Below, piece after piece: positions 1 to 9,090 of a stretch of 64,000 nucleotides of DNA. The position numbers and the translations under genes are program-made. Each line of letters starts with the position of its first letter. Position 1 is the stretch's first letter. This DNA is from Rhizobiales bacterium dw_265 (GTDB lineage: Bacteria > Pseudomonadota > Alphaproteobacteria > Micropepsales > Micropepsaceae). The stretch covers positions 186,001-250,000 of the forward strand of contig JAAVUU010000001.1 of assembly GCA_018449595.1 (NCBI GenBank), in the 5' to 3' direction. Under the pieces are notes generated by a model. It saw only the letters and a list, made by a program, of their open reading frames with translations, was not told the DNA's origin and made no database searches.

Positions 1-281
1 GCGACTATGGCAAGGCGGCGCAATGGTTCTCGGCCTCGGCCGGCCAGGGCAATTCCGCCGGCATGTACAATCTGGCGCTGATGTACGATTTGGGCCAGGG
101 CATGAAGCCGGAGCCCTTCCATGCTTACATGTGGTACGCGCTGGCCGCCGACCAGGGCGGCATGCCCAACGCCGCCGCGCACCGCGACGCCCTGTGGCGG
201 CGCATGACGCCCGCCGCGCAGAACCAGGCCCGCTCGCTGGCGGTGGCCTGCAAGCGCCAGGCCTACAAGGGCTGCAGATAA
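1..281 (+). CDS. Sel1-repeat protein, C-terminal fragment (5' end outside window)
   Basis: The reading frame is open from base 3 at the window edge and ends with TAA at 279-281, so the start codon lies upstream. The visible ~92 residues contain a Sel1/TPR-like repeat: a G-K-A-A-Q-W-F stretch, then GNSAGMYNLALMYDLGQG, then an A-Y-M-W-Y-A-L-A-A-D-Q-G helix. Sel1 proteins are alpha-helical scaffolds for protein-protein contacts, often in the periplasm. The C-terminus carries two cysteines (VACKRQ and KGCR). A strong terminator follows directly. The partner and exact role cannot be read from the fragment. Confidence 0.75.
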   Translation, partial: DYGKAAQWFSASAGQGNSAGMYNLALMYDLGQGMKPEPFHAYMWYALAADQGGMPNAAAHRDALWRRMTPAAQNQARSLAVACKRQAYKGCR

Positions 282-305
282 GTCCGACCTCTATCGGACC
301 TGAAG

Positions 306-333
306 AACGGCGCCGGCGACGGCGCCGTTTTTT
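306..333 (+). terminator. Rho-independent terminator after the Sel1 gene
   Basis: A perfect 9-bp stem (AACGGCGCC / GGCGCCGTT) with a 6-nt loop is followed by an unbroken run of T. The T run ends at the stop codon of the convergent oxidoreductase gene, so the gap between the two genes is used entirely by the terminator. Confidence 0.85.
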
Positions 334-1505
334 CATGTGAAGCGCGAATAGAGTTCTTCGATCACCGCCACGGCGCGGTCGGCCTCGCCGCGGTCCACCA
401 CTTCATGGTCGTCGTTATAGCCCTTGAGGTCGCCACCCTCCAAAGCCTGCACCACGATGCCGTCGCTGCGCGACAAGACCGACACGTCGCGATAGAAGAA
501 ACCGTAATTGACCTCCGGCTGCGGGATCAGCCAGGCGATCTGGCCGCGCACCGGCACGATGCTGTCGTCTTTCCACAAAGCGCGCGCGCCATAGCCGGTG
601 CAGTTGATAACCACCTTTTCCCGCAACTGCCCCATCTCGGCGGGGGCATGGAATTCGCGCCGCTCGACCTTGCCGCCCATGGCATAGAAATCCATCAGCA
701 GCTGGTGGCCATAGTCATGGATGTTGAACTGCAACGTCTCAGACCGGCGCACATGCGCCACCGGGAAGGGCGTCGCGCCGGGCGGCAGTTCCTGCGGTTT
801 GGCCGTGATGTCGGCAATGCGGTCCATATAGCCGGCAAAGCCCATGGTGTTCAGGCTTTCGGCTTTTTCATGCGCCTCGGCAAAGGGAATGTCGGACAGG
901 TTGTAGCGGTCGGAAAACCGCACCGGATCCCCGGGCAGGCCCAGATAGCTGCGATACGTCTTCCATGAGGTGCGCGCCATCTGTTCCCACAAGGCGCCGA
1001 ATTGCGGCCCGGCGGCGCTGGTCAGCGCGATGCGCGAATCCGGCGTCCAGCCGCCGGTGGCCCGCGCCGAGCGCGCCTGCTGCAACAGATCCTTGCAATA
1101 AATGGTCACGGCCGCGCCCGCGCGCTGTGCCGTGATTGCCGCCGTCAGGCCCAATGCGCCGCAGCCGATCACCGCGATCTCGCGCGGGCCGCGCGCCATC
1201 GCCTTGCCGACGGCGATCTCCGCCGAACCCCAGGACAGCGACCAGCCCGAACCGCCATGGCCGTAATTGTGGACCACCAGCGTATCGCCCAGCATCTCGG
1301 TATCCAGGCGCGGCCCCTGGGCGCGAAAAGGGCGCAGGCAGACGGTGATGTCGAACAGCCGGTCCTTATGCGCGCGCACCGGCGCCAGCGGCGGCGGAAC
1401 ATCTTCCACCGCCAGGCCTGTCTTCGGGCGTGTGGGCTGCGCGGCGCAGCCGCCGAGCCCAGCCAGCCCTCCCAGCACGGCGAGACGGCGATCCAAGGCG
1501 GTCAT
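333..1505 (-). CDS. FAD-dependent oxidoreductase, D-amino-acid-oxidase family, lipoprotein, apparently permuted
   Basis: A 390-residue protein related to D-amino-acid/D-aspartate oxidases, flavoenzymes that deaminate D-amino acids. The N-terminus is a lipoprotein signal with lipobox LGGC (Cys20), implying membrane anchoring outside the cytoplasm. The FAD dinucleotide motif GCGALG is at residues 114-119 and is preceded by HNYGHGG at 79-85. In classical family members that HNYGHGG segment lies near the C-terminus, after the Rossmann motif, so the order here looks circularly permuted. The C-terminal half holds the substrate-domain pattern (RGQIAWL, then YGFFYRDVSVLSRSDG). Substrate is not determinable. 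The gene is read toward the Sel1 terminator, downstream of three small minus-strand genes. Confidence 0.8.
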   Translation of the reverse strand: MTALDRRLAVLGGLAGLGGCAAQPTRPKTGLAVEDVPPPLAPVRAHKDRLFDITVCLRPFRAQGPRLDTEMLGDTLVVHNYGHGGSGWSLSWGSAEIAVGKAMARGPREIAVIGCGALGLTAAITAQRAGAAVTIYCKDLLQQARSARATGGWTPDSRIALTSAAGPQFGALWEQMARTSWKTYRSYLGLPGDPVRFSDRYNLSDIPFAEAHEKAESLNTMGFAGYMDRIADITAKPQELPPGATPFPVAHVRRSETLQFNIHDYGHQLLMDFYAMGGKVERREFHAPAEMGQLREKVVINCTGYGARALWKDDSIVPVRGQIAWLIPQPEVNYGFFYRDVSVLSRSDGIVVQALEGGDLKGYNDDHEVVDRGEADRAVAVIEELYSRFT

Positions 1506-1571
1506 GACTCAATTCCCCTGATGTGCCGGGGCCAGGGTCGCAAGGCGCAGGCACACGGGCAAGCGATTGTA

Positions 1572-1802
1572 TCAGGAGGCGCGGGTGCTGCGCTTGGCGG
1601 GCTTGGGCGGCGGCTTGGGAGCGGCGGCGCGGGCCACCGCCTCCTCCGCTTCCTTGGCCATGCGCAGCGCCTTGAGGCGGGCGGTCTTGGCGTCGGTGGC
1701 AGCGCTCTCCTTGATCAGGAGGTCCTTGACCATCTGGGAGCGCAGGTCGGACGCGGTCTGGGCGTCGGCTTTGTTCAGGAAGGGTTTGCGGGAGCTTGCC
1801 AT
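1572..1802 (-). CDS. Small basic hypothetical protein
   Basis: A 76-residue protein if started at MASSRKPF. A longer frame reaching 1898 exists, but it would overlap the stop of the upstream small membrane protein and adds low-complexity sequence, so the inner ATG is preferred; no clear Shine-Dalgarno decides it. The body is a charged helix (ASDLRSQMVKDLL, then ARLKALRMAKEAEEA) followed by a lysine/proline/alanine tail ending PKPAKRSTRAS. The basic tail would suit nucleic-acid or membrane-surface contact, but this is speculation. No family recognised with confidence. Confidence 0.55.
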   Translation of the reverse strand: MASSRKPFLNKADAQTASDLRSQMVKDLLIKESAATDAKTARLKALRMAKEAEEAVARAAAPKPPPKPAKRSTRAS

Positions 1803-1866
1803 GCGCCAGTCTAGCATGGGCGCCGGAGCAATGGGGGATAAATCGCCAAGCGGCTGAAAAGACGGG

Positions 1867-2028
1867 CTAATTTTCGGGCCTGCGGAAAGCGCGGGCAATC
1901 AGCAGCCCCGCCGCAAAGCCCAGCAGGCCCGCGATGATGGCGAATTTCAGCACCAGGCCGATCACCTTGACCACGGCCAGGACGACCAGGCCAACGATGA
2001 CGGCGACGATGATTTCAAAGGCGCGCAT
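1867..2028 (-). CDS. Small hydrophobic membrane protein (53 aa)
   Basis: A short frame from ATG at 2028 to TAG at 1867, beginning MRAFEIIVAVIVGL and ending ARAFRRPEN. It is almost wholly hydrophobic with one internal lysine (AVVKVIGL), consistent with two membrane helices and a basic cytoplasmic tail. It starts two bases after the end of the next small membrane protein on the same strand, so the two are probably co-translated. The function is unknown; composition and tight spacing support a real gene. Confidence 0.55.
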   Translation of the reverse strand: MRAFEIIVAVIVGLVVLAVVKVIGLVLKFAIIAGLLGFAAGLLIARAFRRPEN

Positions 2029-2030
2029 GG

Positions 2031-2183
2031 CTAGTGCAGCGCACCCAGCAGATACAGGACCAGCACGATGACCAGGATGGTGCCGACCACGCCCAACCCG
2101 CCGCCCGCGCCGAAGCTGCGATAACCCAGGCCGCCGCCGCCAAGCAGCAGCACCACGATGATGATGATCAGAAGCAAGGACAT
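2031..2183 (-). CDS. Small DUF3309-like membrane protein (50 aa)
   Basis: Starts at MSLLLIIIIVVLLL, preceded by a good Shine-Dalgarno (GGAGGG about 8 bases upstream), which rules against the longer frame reaching 2240. Two hydrophobic helices are separated by a glycine-rich linker (GGGGLGYRSFGAGGGLG), and the C-terminal helix is VVGTILVIVLVLYLLG. This layout resembles the short DUF3309 membrane proteins common in proteobacteria. It is followed two bases later by another small membrane protein on the same strand. The function of this family is not established. Confidence 0.65.
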   Translation of the reverse strand: MSLLLIIIIVVLLLGGGGLGYRSFGAGGGLGVVGTILVIVLVLYLLGALH

Positions 2184-2244
2184 GAATATTCCCTCCGAAT
2201 ATGGAGAGGGAATGATCCAGGGTGAGGAAAGTTCCGCCACTGTA

Positions 2245-2375
2245 TCCTCCCCTTGAGGGAGAGGCGAACCGGCGAGCGCTGTGAGGCGGTTCCGGAAGGG
2301 GTCAACAGCACGGAGCGTTGGAATTGCCCCTCCCCGAATTTGCTTCGCAAATTCGACCCTCCCACAAGGGGAGGG
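2245..2375. repeat. REP-like palindromic intergenic element
   Basis: The intergenic stretch upstream of the small membrane genes contains CCTCCCCTTGAGGGAG at its left end and CCCTCCCACAAGGGGAGGG at its right end. Between them is a perfect 9-bp hairpin CGAATTTGC-TTC-GCAAATTCG at 2335-2355. The overall form (G/C-run arms around a central palindrome) matches short repeats that pepper alphaproteobacterial chromosomes. It abuts the corA stop codon, so it may also act as a 3' structure for that transcript. Confidence 0.5.
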
Positions 2376-3380
2376 TCAAGGAAGAATGCGGAATTTGCGC
2401 AGCACGGCATAACTGATGACGACCATCATCACGCACACCGCCATCACGATCCAGAAGCCTTGCGGGTTCTGCGCCCAGGGCATGCCGCCGACATTGATGC
2501 CGAAGGCGCCGGCGATGAAGGTCGGCGGCAGCAGCAGGGTTGAGATCACGGTCAGCGCGGACAGGCTGCGGTTGGTGCGGTCGGCGCGGCGGCTGCCGAT
2601 TTCTTCGTAAAGCAGCCGGGCGCGGTCGGACAAAGCGGTGGTGTCGCGCTCGAAATCCTCCGCCTCCTGCTGCAGCAGCGGCAGGTGTTCCAAGAGCGGG
2701 CTGCCCTGCACGACATGGCGCGCCGACATGGTGCGATGGATGGCGCCGCGCAGGGTGGAGAATTCGCGCGCATAGCGCGACAGCTCGCGGCGCAAGGGGC
2801 CCAGCACCTCGCTGCCGATATGGTCGCGGTCGGCCAGCACTTCGTCCTCGATGCGGCCCAGGTCGGCCGACAGCACCATCATGCGGCGTTCGACGATGCC
2901 GACGAATTCCTCCTGCAGCCGCACCAGGGCCGACAGCGGACCCGGCATGTCGGCGCCGTCCAGGATGGCGTCGCGCAGATGCTCCACCGCGCGCAGGGAA
3001 TGCAGCCGGGTGGTGACCAGGTGACCGGCGTCGAACCAGAAGGCCAGCCGGCCCGCGCCCAGCGAACGATCGGCGAAGTCGCGCTCGATATCGGGCAGGA
3101 CGCCGAACGCCCCGGTCGGCGTCAGGTGAAACTGGATGCGGTCCTGATGCGGCGTGGTCATCATCTCGCGCGCCGCCGCGGGCAACGGCTCGAAGGTCTC
3201 CAGGAAGCGCTTGGCGCGATGATCGGCCAGGCTCAGATGCAGCCAGATCCAGTCATGGGGATGGCCGGCATGACCGGCGATGGTGTCGTCGCTGACGCGG
3301 GTGGCGCGGCCGTTGTGGAACAAAAAACCGAACACCAGCCCGGCGCAACGATCCAGGGGGCTAGACGTGTTGGCCGCCAT
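2376..3380 (-). CDS. CorA/ZntB-family divalent cation transporter
   Basis: A 334-residue protein with a large soluble N-terminal domain, a long helical region (about 150-270), and two C-terminal membrane helices. The pore signature GINVGGM is at residues 294-300, the form seen in the ZntB branch, followed by WAQNPQGFW before the second helix. ZntB proteins move zinc across the inner membrane; CorA homologues carry magnesium or cobalt, so the ion is uncertain. The start (MAANTSS) lies 20 bases inside the upstream SDR gene with a GGAG about 10 bases ahead, indicating translational coupling. Confidence 0.88.
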   Translation of the reverse strand: MAANTSSPLDRCAGLVFGFLFHNGRATRVSDDTIAGHAGHPHDWIWLHLSLADHRAKRFLETFEPLPAAAREMMTTPHQDRIQFHLTPTGAFGVLPDIERDFADRSLGAGRLAFWFDAGHLVTTRLHSLRAVEHLRDAILDGADMPGPLSALVRLQEEFVGIVERRMMVLSADLGRIEDEVLADRDHIGSEVLGPLRRELSRYAREFSTLRGAIHRTMSARHVVQGSPLLEHLPLLQQEAEDFERDTTALSDRARLLYEEIGSRRADRTNRSLSALTVISTLLLPPTFIAGAFGINVGGMPWAQNPQGFWIVMAVCVMMVVISYAVLRKFRILP

Positions 3381-4149
3381 TGATCATCAACTCCGCGCCG
3401 GTGACGTAAGAGGATTGATCGGTACACAGGTAATATATCGCTTTTGCGACTTCCGACGGCGCGCCCAGGCGGCGCAGGGGAATGGTTTCCACGATCTTCT
3501 CGGTGCCCGGCGACAGGATGGCGGTGTCGATCTCGCCGGGCGCGATGGCGTTGACGCGCACCCCCCAGGGGCCGAAATCCGCCGCCATCTCGCGTGTCAG
3601 GGCCGCCAGCGCGGCCTTGGAGGTGGCGTAGGCGGCGCCGGCAAAGGGATGCACCCGGCCGCCGGCGATGGACGTGACGTTGACGATGGCGCCATGCGCC
3701 TTGGCGAGTTCGTTCTTGAGGCCCTGGGCCAGCCAGATGGTGGAGAACAGGTTGACCTCGAACACCTGGCGCCACAGGTCCATGCCGGATTCCAGGGTGC
3801 CCAGCCGCTCGCCGTTCGGCCCCTTGGGCGAGATGGCGGCGTTGTTGACCAGGGCGTGCAGCTTGCCGTCCGCCCCATTTCCCGAATTAAGCCGGTCGCG
3901 CATTTCCCCGGCGGCGCGGGCGGTGTCGGCGGGGTCGGACAGATCGACCTGGATATGGTCCTCGGGGCCCGCCGCCCAGGGGCAGTTTTCGGGGAAGGCA
4001 TGGCGCGAGCAGGTGATCACCCGCCAGCCGGCGCTGGAAAAGCGCTTCACGGTGGCATGGCCGATGCCGCGCGAGGCCCCGGTCAGGATCAGGGTGCGTT
4101 TCTCCCCCTCGTCCAGATTTTTGGAGGCAATGTGGTTGGGTTCGGCCAT
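3361..4149 (-). CDS. SDR-family NAD(P)-dependent oxidoreductase
   Basis: A 262-residue classical short-chain dehydrogenase/reductase. The cofactor motif TGASRGIG is at 23-30, NNAA at 102-105, and the catalytic Ser160, Tyr174 and Lys178 (YATSK) are all present. The C-terminus has the usual DQSSYVTGAELMINGG ending. The fold interconverts an alcohol and a ketone; the substrate cannot be predicted. It is the first gene of a two-gene unit with the CorA-like transporter and is divergent from the Kef-type antiporter with only 56 bases between the starts. Confidence 0.85.
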   Translation of the reverse strand: MAEPNHIASKNLDEGEKRTLILTGASRGIGHATVKRFSSAGWRVITCSRHAFPENCPWAAGPEDHIQVDLSDPADTARAAGEMRDRLNSGNGADGKLHALVNNAAISPKGPNGERLGTLESGMDLWRQVFEVNLFSTIWLAQGLKNELAKAHGAIVNVTSIAGGRVHPFAGAAYATSKAALAALTREMAADFGPWGVRVNAIAPGEIDTAILSPGTEKIVETIPLRRLGAPSEVAKAIYYLCTDQSSYVTGAELMINGGQHV

Positions 4150-4205
4150 GGGGTGACCCTATCATCGGGGCGCGACTCCGTTCCACCCTGCCTGCAACAA
4201 GGTCA

Positions 4206-5408
4206 ATGCCGTCACACGACAGTCTTTTCGCCCTCGCTTTGCTGCTGGCCGCCGCGGTGGGCTGCGGGTTGCTGATGAACCGGCTGCGGATGCCCGCCGC
4301 CGCCGGCTTCATCCTGGTCGGCATGGCGCTGGGCCCCACCGGCGCGGGGCTGATCCATGCCACCCGCGCCATCGAGACCCTGGCCGAGCTGGGCGTGCTG
4401 ATGCTGCTGTTCATCATCGGGATGGAGATGCGGCTGGCCGCGTTCAGCCGCTCCCTGCCCAAGGCGCTGGGGGTGACGGCGGTCACCTGCGCGGTGATCC
4501 CGGCATCGGTGGGGCTGTTCGCCCATGCGGTGCATGGCGAGGTGCTGGGCGGCATCGTGATCGGCTTCATGCTGGCGATTTCCTCCACGGCGGTGGCGAT
4601 GAAGATGATCGAGGATGCCGAGGAGAAAGACACCCCGGCCGGGCGGCTGTCGGTGGCGATACTGGTGGCGCAGGACCTGGCGGTGGTGCCGCTGCTGCTG
4701 ATCACCAACGCGCTGAACGCGCCCTTGACGGTGCGGGCGCTGGCCGGGGTCGGCGGCAGGCTGGTGCTGGCCTTCGGGCTGCTGGCGCTCTTCATCGGCG
4801 TCCTGACCAGGGTGAAGAGCTTCCGCTTTCCGGCCAGCGAATATCTGCTGAAGAATTCCGATGTCGGGACATTGGGCGTCTTGGGCATCTGCTTCGCCAG
4901 CGCGGCGATTTCGGGCCTGATGGGGCTTTCCCCGGCCCTGGGCGCGTTCCTGGGCGGGCTGGCGGTGGGCCATTCGACGCTGCGGCGCGGGGCGCAGCGC
5001 ATGGCCCAGCCGGTGCAGGCGCTGCTTCTGTTCGTGTTCTTCCTGTCGGTGGGGCTGCTGATCGACCTGGATTTCCTGGTGCGCCAGGCCTGGATCATCG
5101 CCGCGGCGCTGGTGGTGGTGACGGGCGGCAAGACGCTGCTGAATTTCCTGCTGCTGTCACTGGCGAAGGAGAAATTCGACACCGCCTTCGCCGCCGCGCT
5201 GTTCCTGTCGCCGGTGGGGGAATTTTCCTTCGTCATCGCCGGGGCCGGCCTGGCCGCGCATGCGCTGTCGCCCGCCGGCCACAAGCTGGCCATCGCGGTG
5301 ATCGCCATGTCGCTGCTGGTGTCGCCGATCTTCTTCCTGCTGGCCCGCTTCGCCCACCGGCTGGCGGTCAAGCACCTGATGGGCGCACCTTCCGCCGTCA
5401 GCGGCTGA
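4206..5408 (+). CDS. Kef-type cation:proton antiporter (CPA2), membrane domain only
   Basis: A 400-residue integral membrane protein with about 12 hydrophobic helices. It has CPA2 hallmarks: RMPAAAGFILVGMALGP near the N-terminus, LGVLMLLFIIGMEM, the helix-break motif ILVAQDLAVVPLL, and LGAFLGGLAVG. It exchanges K+ or Na+ for protons across the inner membrane. The cytoplasmic TrkA-N nucleotide-binding domain of KefB/KefC is absent, so ligand gating of that type is not expected. Its last 11 bases overlap the end of the convergent exported-protein gene, with no room for a terminator between them. Confidence 0.85.
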   Translation: MPSHDSLFALALLLAAAVGCGLLMNRLRMPAAAGFILVGMALGPTGAGLIHATRAIETLAELGVLMLLFIIGMEMRLAAFSRSLPKALGVTAVTCAVIPASVGLFAHAVHGEVLGGIVIGFMLAISSTAVAMKMIEDAEEKDTPAGRLSVAILVAQDLAVVPLLLITNALNAPLTVRALAGVGGRLVLAFGLLALFIGVLTRVKSFRFPASEYLLKNSDVGTLGVLGICFASAAISGLMGLSPALGAFLGGLAVGHSTLRRGAQRMAQPVQALLLFVFFLSVGLLIDLDFLVRQAWIIAAALVVVTGGKTLLNFLLLSLAKEKFDTAFAAALFLSPVGEFSFVIAGAGLAAHALSPAGHKLAIAVIAMSLLVSPIFFLLARFAHRLAVKHLMGAPSAVSG

Positions 5409-6183
5409 ACAGCCCCTGCGGACCATTGAGGTCGCTGGAGAGGATCAGCTTGAAGGTCAGCCTGTCGCTGGCCGCTGTCAGGCCGAAACCCGCGCCGGCC
5501 TCCACCGACACCGGGCCGATGGCATGGTCCACCACCGCGAACAACTGGTGCGACTGCTGGCCCGCCGGCTGAAAGCCGCGCAGTTCGCCGAAGTCGTCAT
5601 ATTCCTCCGCCGCCAGGGTCCAGTCCGGGCTGACGGCATAGTCCAGCCGCGTCGCGGGCGCGAAATCCAGCCGCGAGACGCCCTTGTAGGAATTGTCGAG
5701 GATGGGATTGAAGGTAAGGCTCCAGCCTCCGAGCCGGTAGCCCAGTATGGGTCTTATCTCGCCCGTGGAGCGGTCTTCGTCCCAGTGACGGGAATTGTAG
5801 CTGAACTCGAAATTGACGCCGTAATAGAAGTTGCTGGCCGCATTGTCCGGATTGACAAAAAGCGCCCGCAGCTTGAACCCGTTCAACTGCGCGCCGCGAT
5901 TGCCGGAAACGGCATAGAGCGGCAGGTACAGCCCGGCCTCGAACCAGGGCGTCACGCCATAGGCCCATTCGGTGACGCCGCTGAGGGAATGATCGTCGGC
6001 CAGGCCTTGCGGGAAATCCGGCGTCCGAAGGCCATCGGGCGTGTAATTGTCGTGCCAGGTCAGGTTGAAGACGCCGGGCGCGGCGATGTCGCCGGTATAG
6101 ACCTGGATCTCGTCGGTCAGGGCAAAGGCCGGGCCGGCCGGCAGCAGCAGAGCGCAAAGGACCACGCGGCGCATCGCGGTCAT
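5398..6183 (-). CDS. Exported outer-membrane-like protein, unknown function
   Basis: A 261-residue protein with an N-terminal signal peptide (MRRVVLCALLLPAGPAFA). The rest is rich in alternating aromatic/polar stretches (WFEAGLYLPLYAV, YYGVNFEFSYNS, WSLTFNPILDNSY, TFKLILSSDL), the look of a beta-barrel. I chose ATG 6183 because it overlaps the cytochrome b561 stop in an ATGA junction; ATG 6174 is the alternative. Translational coupling to the b561 gene suggests a shared role, possibly an envelope redox or stress function. No specific family is claimed. Confidence 0.7.
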   Translation of the reverse strand: MTAMRRVVLCALLLPAGPAFALTDEIQVYTGDIAAPGVFNLTWHDNYTPDGLRTPDFPQGLADDHSLSGVTEWAYGVTPWFEAGLYLPLYAVSGNRGAQLNGFKLRALFVNPDNAASNFYYGVNFEFSYNSRHWDEDRSTGEIRPILGYRLGGWSLTFNPILDNSYKGVSRLDFAPATRLDYAVSPDWTLAAEEYDDFGELRGFQPAGQQSHQLFAVVDHAIGPVSVEAGAGFGLTAASDRLTFKLILSSDLNGPQGLFSR

Positions 6184-6719
6184 CCCGCCAGCATCCGTTG
6201 CAGCACGCGGTCGTGCTTCACGAAATGGTGATACAGCGCGCCGGCGACGTGCAGGACGATGAAGCCCAGCAGCACATAGACCAGGACATTGTGGATGCCG
6301 CCCGCTGTGTGCGCCCAGGGCGTGCCCTTGGCCGCCAGCGCGGGCAGTGTCACCAAACCGAAAAGCTTCACCTCCCAGCCCCGGTAATTGGCGGCCGCCC
6401 AGCCCAGCATGGTCATGACAAGGACCAGCCCATAGAGTGCGATATGGGTGATCCGCGACAGCCCCAACTCCCACGGCGCCAGCGCCTCATGCGGCGCCAC
6501 CGGATGCAGCAGCCGCCACAGCAGACGCGCCACGATCACCGCCAGGATCGCGGCGCCGAGGGAGAGATGCCAGGCGACCCAGCCCTCATCCAGGGTCTTG
6601 CGCCCGATATGCGGCATGATCGAACCCACGGCATATTGCGCCGCCAGCAGGAGAAAGATCAGCCAATGGAAAAACCTGGCGACGAAACCATAGCCCGCCG
6701 CCGCGCCCTTGCCTGACAT
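6180..6719 (-). CDS. Cytochrome b561-family protein
   Basis: A 179-residue, four-helix membrane cytochrome b. Candidate haem-ligand histidines sit in the expected helices (ARFFHWLIF, VAWHLSLG, GGIHNVLVY, VLHVAGALYHHF). These proteins shuttle electrons from the quinone pool to periplasmic acceptors or scavenge superoxide-derived electrons. The start at MSGKGAAAGYG is preferred over an upstream ATG because it puts the first helix at the usual distance from the N-terminus. It is coupled to the downstream exported barrel-like protein by an ATGA overlap. Confidence 0.85.
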   Translation of the reverse strand: MSGKGAAAGYGFVARFFHWLIFLLLAAQYAVGSIMPHIGRKTLDEGWVAWHLSLGAAILAVIVARLLWRLLHPVAPHEALAPWELGLSRITHIALYGLVLVMTMLGWAAANYRGWEVKLFGLVTLPALAAKGTPWAHTAGGIHNVLVYVLLGFIVLHVAGALYHHFVKHDRVLQRMLAG

Positions 6720-6807
6720 CCAAATCTCCGCGCTCGCCGCGCAAATCATACGCAGCCGGATCGGAACGCGCGCATACGCTTTTGTATAGTGCGATTGATT
6801 TGCAGGA

Positions 6808-7736
6808 TTATTCGCGCGCCTGGGCGTGGAAGGACGGCGGCGATTCCAGGCCTTCCGGGTCCTGGTGAATGATGACCTCGGCGCCGGGAAAGGCCGCCAT
6901 CAGGTCGCGCTCGACTTCATCGCTGATGGCATGGGCCTGGGCCAGGGTCATCTGCGGGTCCATCTCCAGATGCACCTGGATGAAGGTGGAAAGCCCCGCC
7001 TGGCGCGTCTTCAGGTCATGCAGGCTGCGCACCGCGCCATGGCCGCGCACGATCCGGGCGATGCGGGCGCGGTCTTCATCGGGCAATTCGCGGTCCATCA
7101 GCTGGTTCAGGCTCTGGCGTCCCACGCCGAAGGCGGTGAACAGCATCACACCCGCCACCGCGATGGCGATCAAGGGATCGGCCAGGGTCCAGCCCAGATA
7201 GCCGGTCAGCACCAGCGCCAGCACCACCCCGACATTGGTGGCCAGGTCGCCCAGGTAATGCGACTGGTCGGCGTCCACTGCCAGCGAGCCGGTTTTCGTC
7301 ACCACATGGCGCTCGTACAGGATCAGCCCGATGGCGCAGGCGATGGCGACGCACATCACGATCAGCGCCGGCACCGAATTGTCGATCGCCTCCGGCGCGA
7401 TAATGCGGTTGACCGCCTGGATCACCAGGAACAGCGCCGAAGCCGTGATGAAAGCGCCCTGCGCCAGCCCCGCCAGCGGCTCGGCCTTGCCATGGCCGAA
7501 ACGATGCTCGGCATCGGCGGGGGTCAGCGACTGGCGGATGGCGATCAGGTTGAGCGAGGCGGTGAACAGGTCCAGCGCGGAATCCGCCAGGCTGGCCAGC
7601 ATCGCCACCGAATGGGAGGCGAAATAGGCGAAGGTCTTGATCGCCACCAGGAACAGCGACACCGAGACCGAGGCGATGGCGGCGCGCTTCATCAATGCGC
7701 CAGCCTGACGGATACGCAGGCTGTCCTCGACGACCG

Positions 7737-7740
<4 letters not shown>
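6808..7740 (-). CDS. Cation diffusion facilitator (CDF) metal exporter
   Basis: A 310-residue CDF protein, Fe/Zn exporter type. Metal-site residues are visible in membrane helices (DSALD, later [12 protein letters not shown]), with the histidine-rich [13 protein letters not shown] loop between them. The C-terminal cytoplasmic ZT-dimer domain includes [13 protein letters not shown] and [10 protein letters not shown]. It exports divalent metal in exchange for protons. Its ATG overlaps the pdxH stop codon in an ATGA junction, so it is translated with pdxH. Confidence 0.9.
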
Positions 7741-8378
<638 letters not shown>

Positions 8379-8415
8379 AGCAGTTTCACAATTGGCAGGG
8401 TAGCCTTGGCGGACC

Positions 8416-9090
8416 ATGCGCCCAATGCACAAGATTTTTCCGGTTCTGACAGCTTTCCTGGCAGCCTGCTTCTGCCTCGCAATGGCAAATACTGCGCTCG
8501 CCCGCAGCCATGACGAGATCACCGCCGCCTTCAATGCCGGCGTCGCCGCCTATGACGCCGGCGATTACCCCAAAGCCTTCAAGATCTGGTCGGATCTGCA
8601 ATTCGAGGACATTGCCGCCATGCGCAATGTCGCCATGATGCTGCGCAAGGGCCAGGGCGTGCCCAAGGACCCCCGGAAGGCCGAGGAAATCTACCAGCGC
8701 GCCGCCGATGCGGGGCTTCCCACCGCCCAGGCCGACCTGGCCGACATGCTGCTGAAGGGCGAGGCCGGGCCCCCCAACCTGGTGGACGCCCTGCCCCTGC
8801 TGCAGGCCGCCGCCGCCGCCAATCATCCCATCGCCCAGTTCGAACTGGGGGAAATCTATGAGGTCGGGGCCCCGCCGCTGGTGCCGCAGAATCTGGAAGT
8901 CGCCCGCCAACTGTATTTCGCCGCTTCCGGCCATGGCATGCAGGAAGCCGCCGACCGCCTCAGGGTGGTGGGGATGCCCCAGGTGCAGCAGCAGGGCATC
9001 CAGGCGCCGGCGACACCGCCCGCTGCCGGCGCGCCGCCGCCCGCGCCCGTTCCGGCCAGGCCCGCCCCGGCGGTGCCGCCTGTCCCTTAA
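8416..9090 (+). CDS. Exported Sel1-repeat protein
   Basis: A 224-residue protein with a clear signal peptide ([26 protein letters not shown]). About three Sel1 repeats follow ([26 protein letters not shown], shown by the pattern G-x-G-V-x-K-D; then [11 protein letters not shown]; then [13 protein letters not shown]). The C-terminus is a long proline/alanine tail. This should be a periplasmic helical scaffold. It is divergent from pdxH with 37 bases between the starts. A 14-base sequence that includes the stop codon is tandemly duplicated just downstream. Confidence 0.85.
   Translation: MRPMHKIFPVLTAFLAACFCLAMANTALARSHDEITAAFNAGVAAYDAGDYPKAFKIWSDLQFEDIAAMRNVAMMLRKGQGVPKDPRKAEEIYQRAADAGLPTAQADLADMLLKGEAGPPNLVDALPLLQAAAAANHPIAQFELGEIYEVGAPPLVPQNLEVARQLYFAASGHGMQEAADRLRVVGMPQVQQQGIQAPATPPAAGAPPPAPVPARPAPAVPPVP

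Noticed and set aside
3887..5371. 494-codon minus-strand frame spanning the antiporter gene
   Set aside because: It mixes antisense antiporter sequence with an out-of-frame part of the SDR gene; both real genes are clear.
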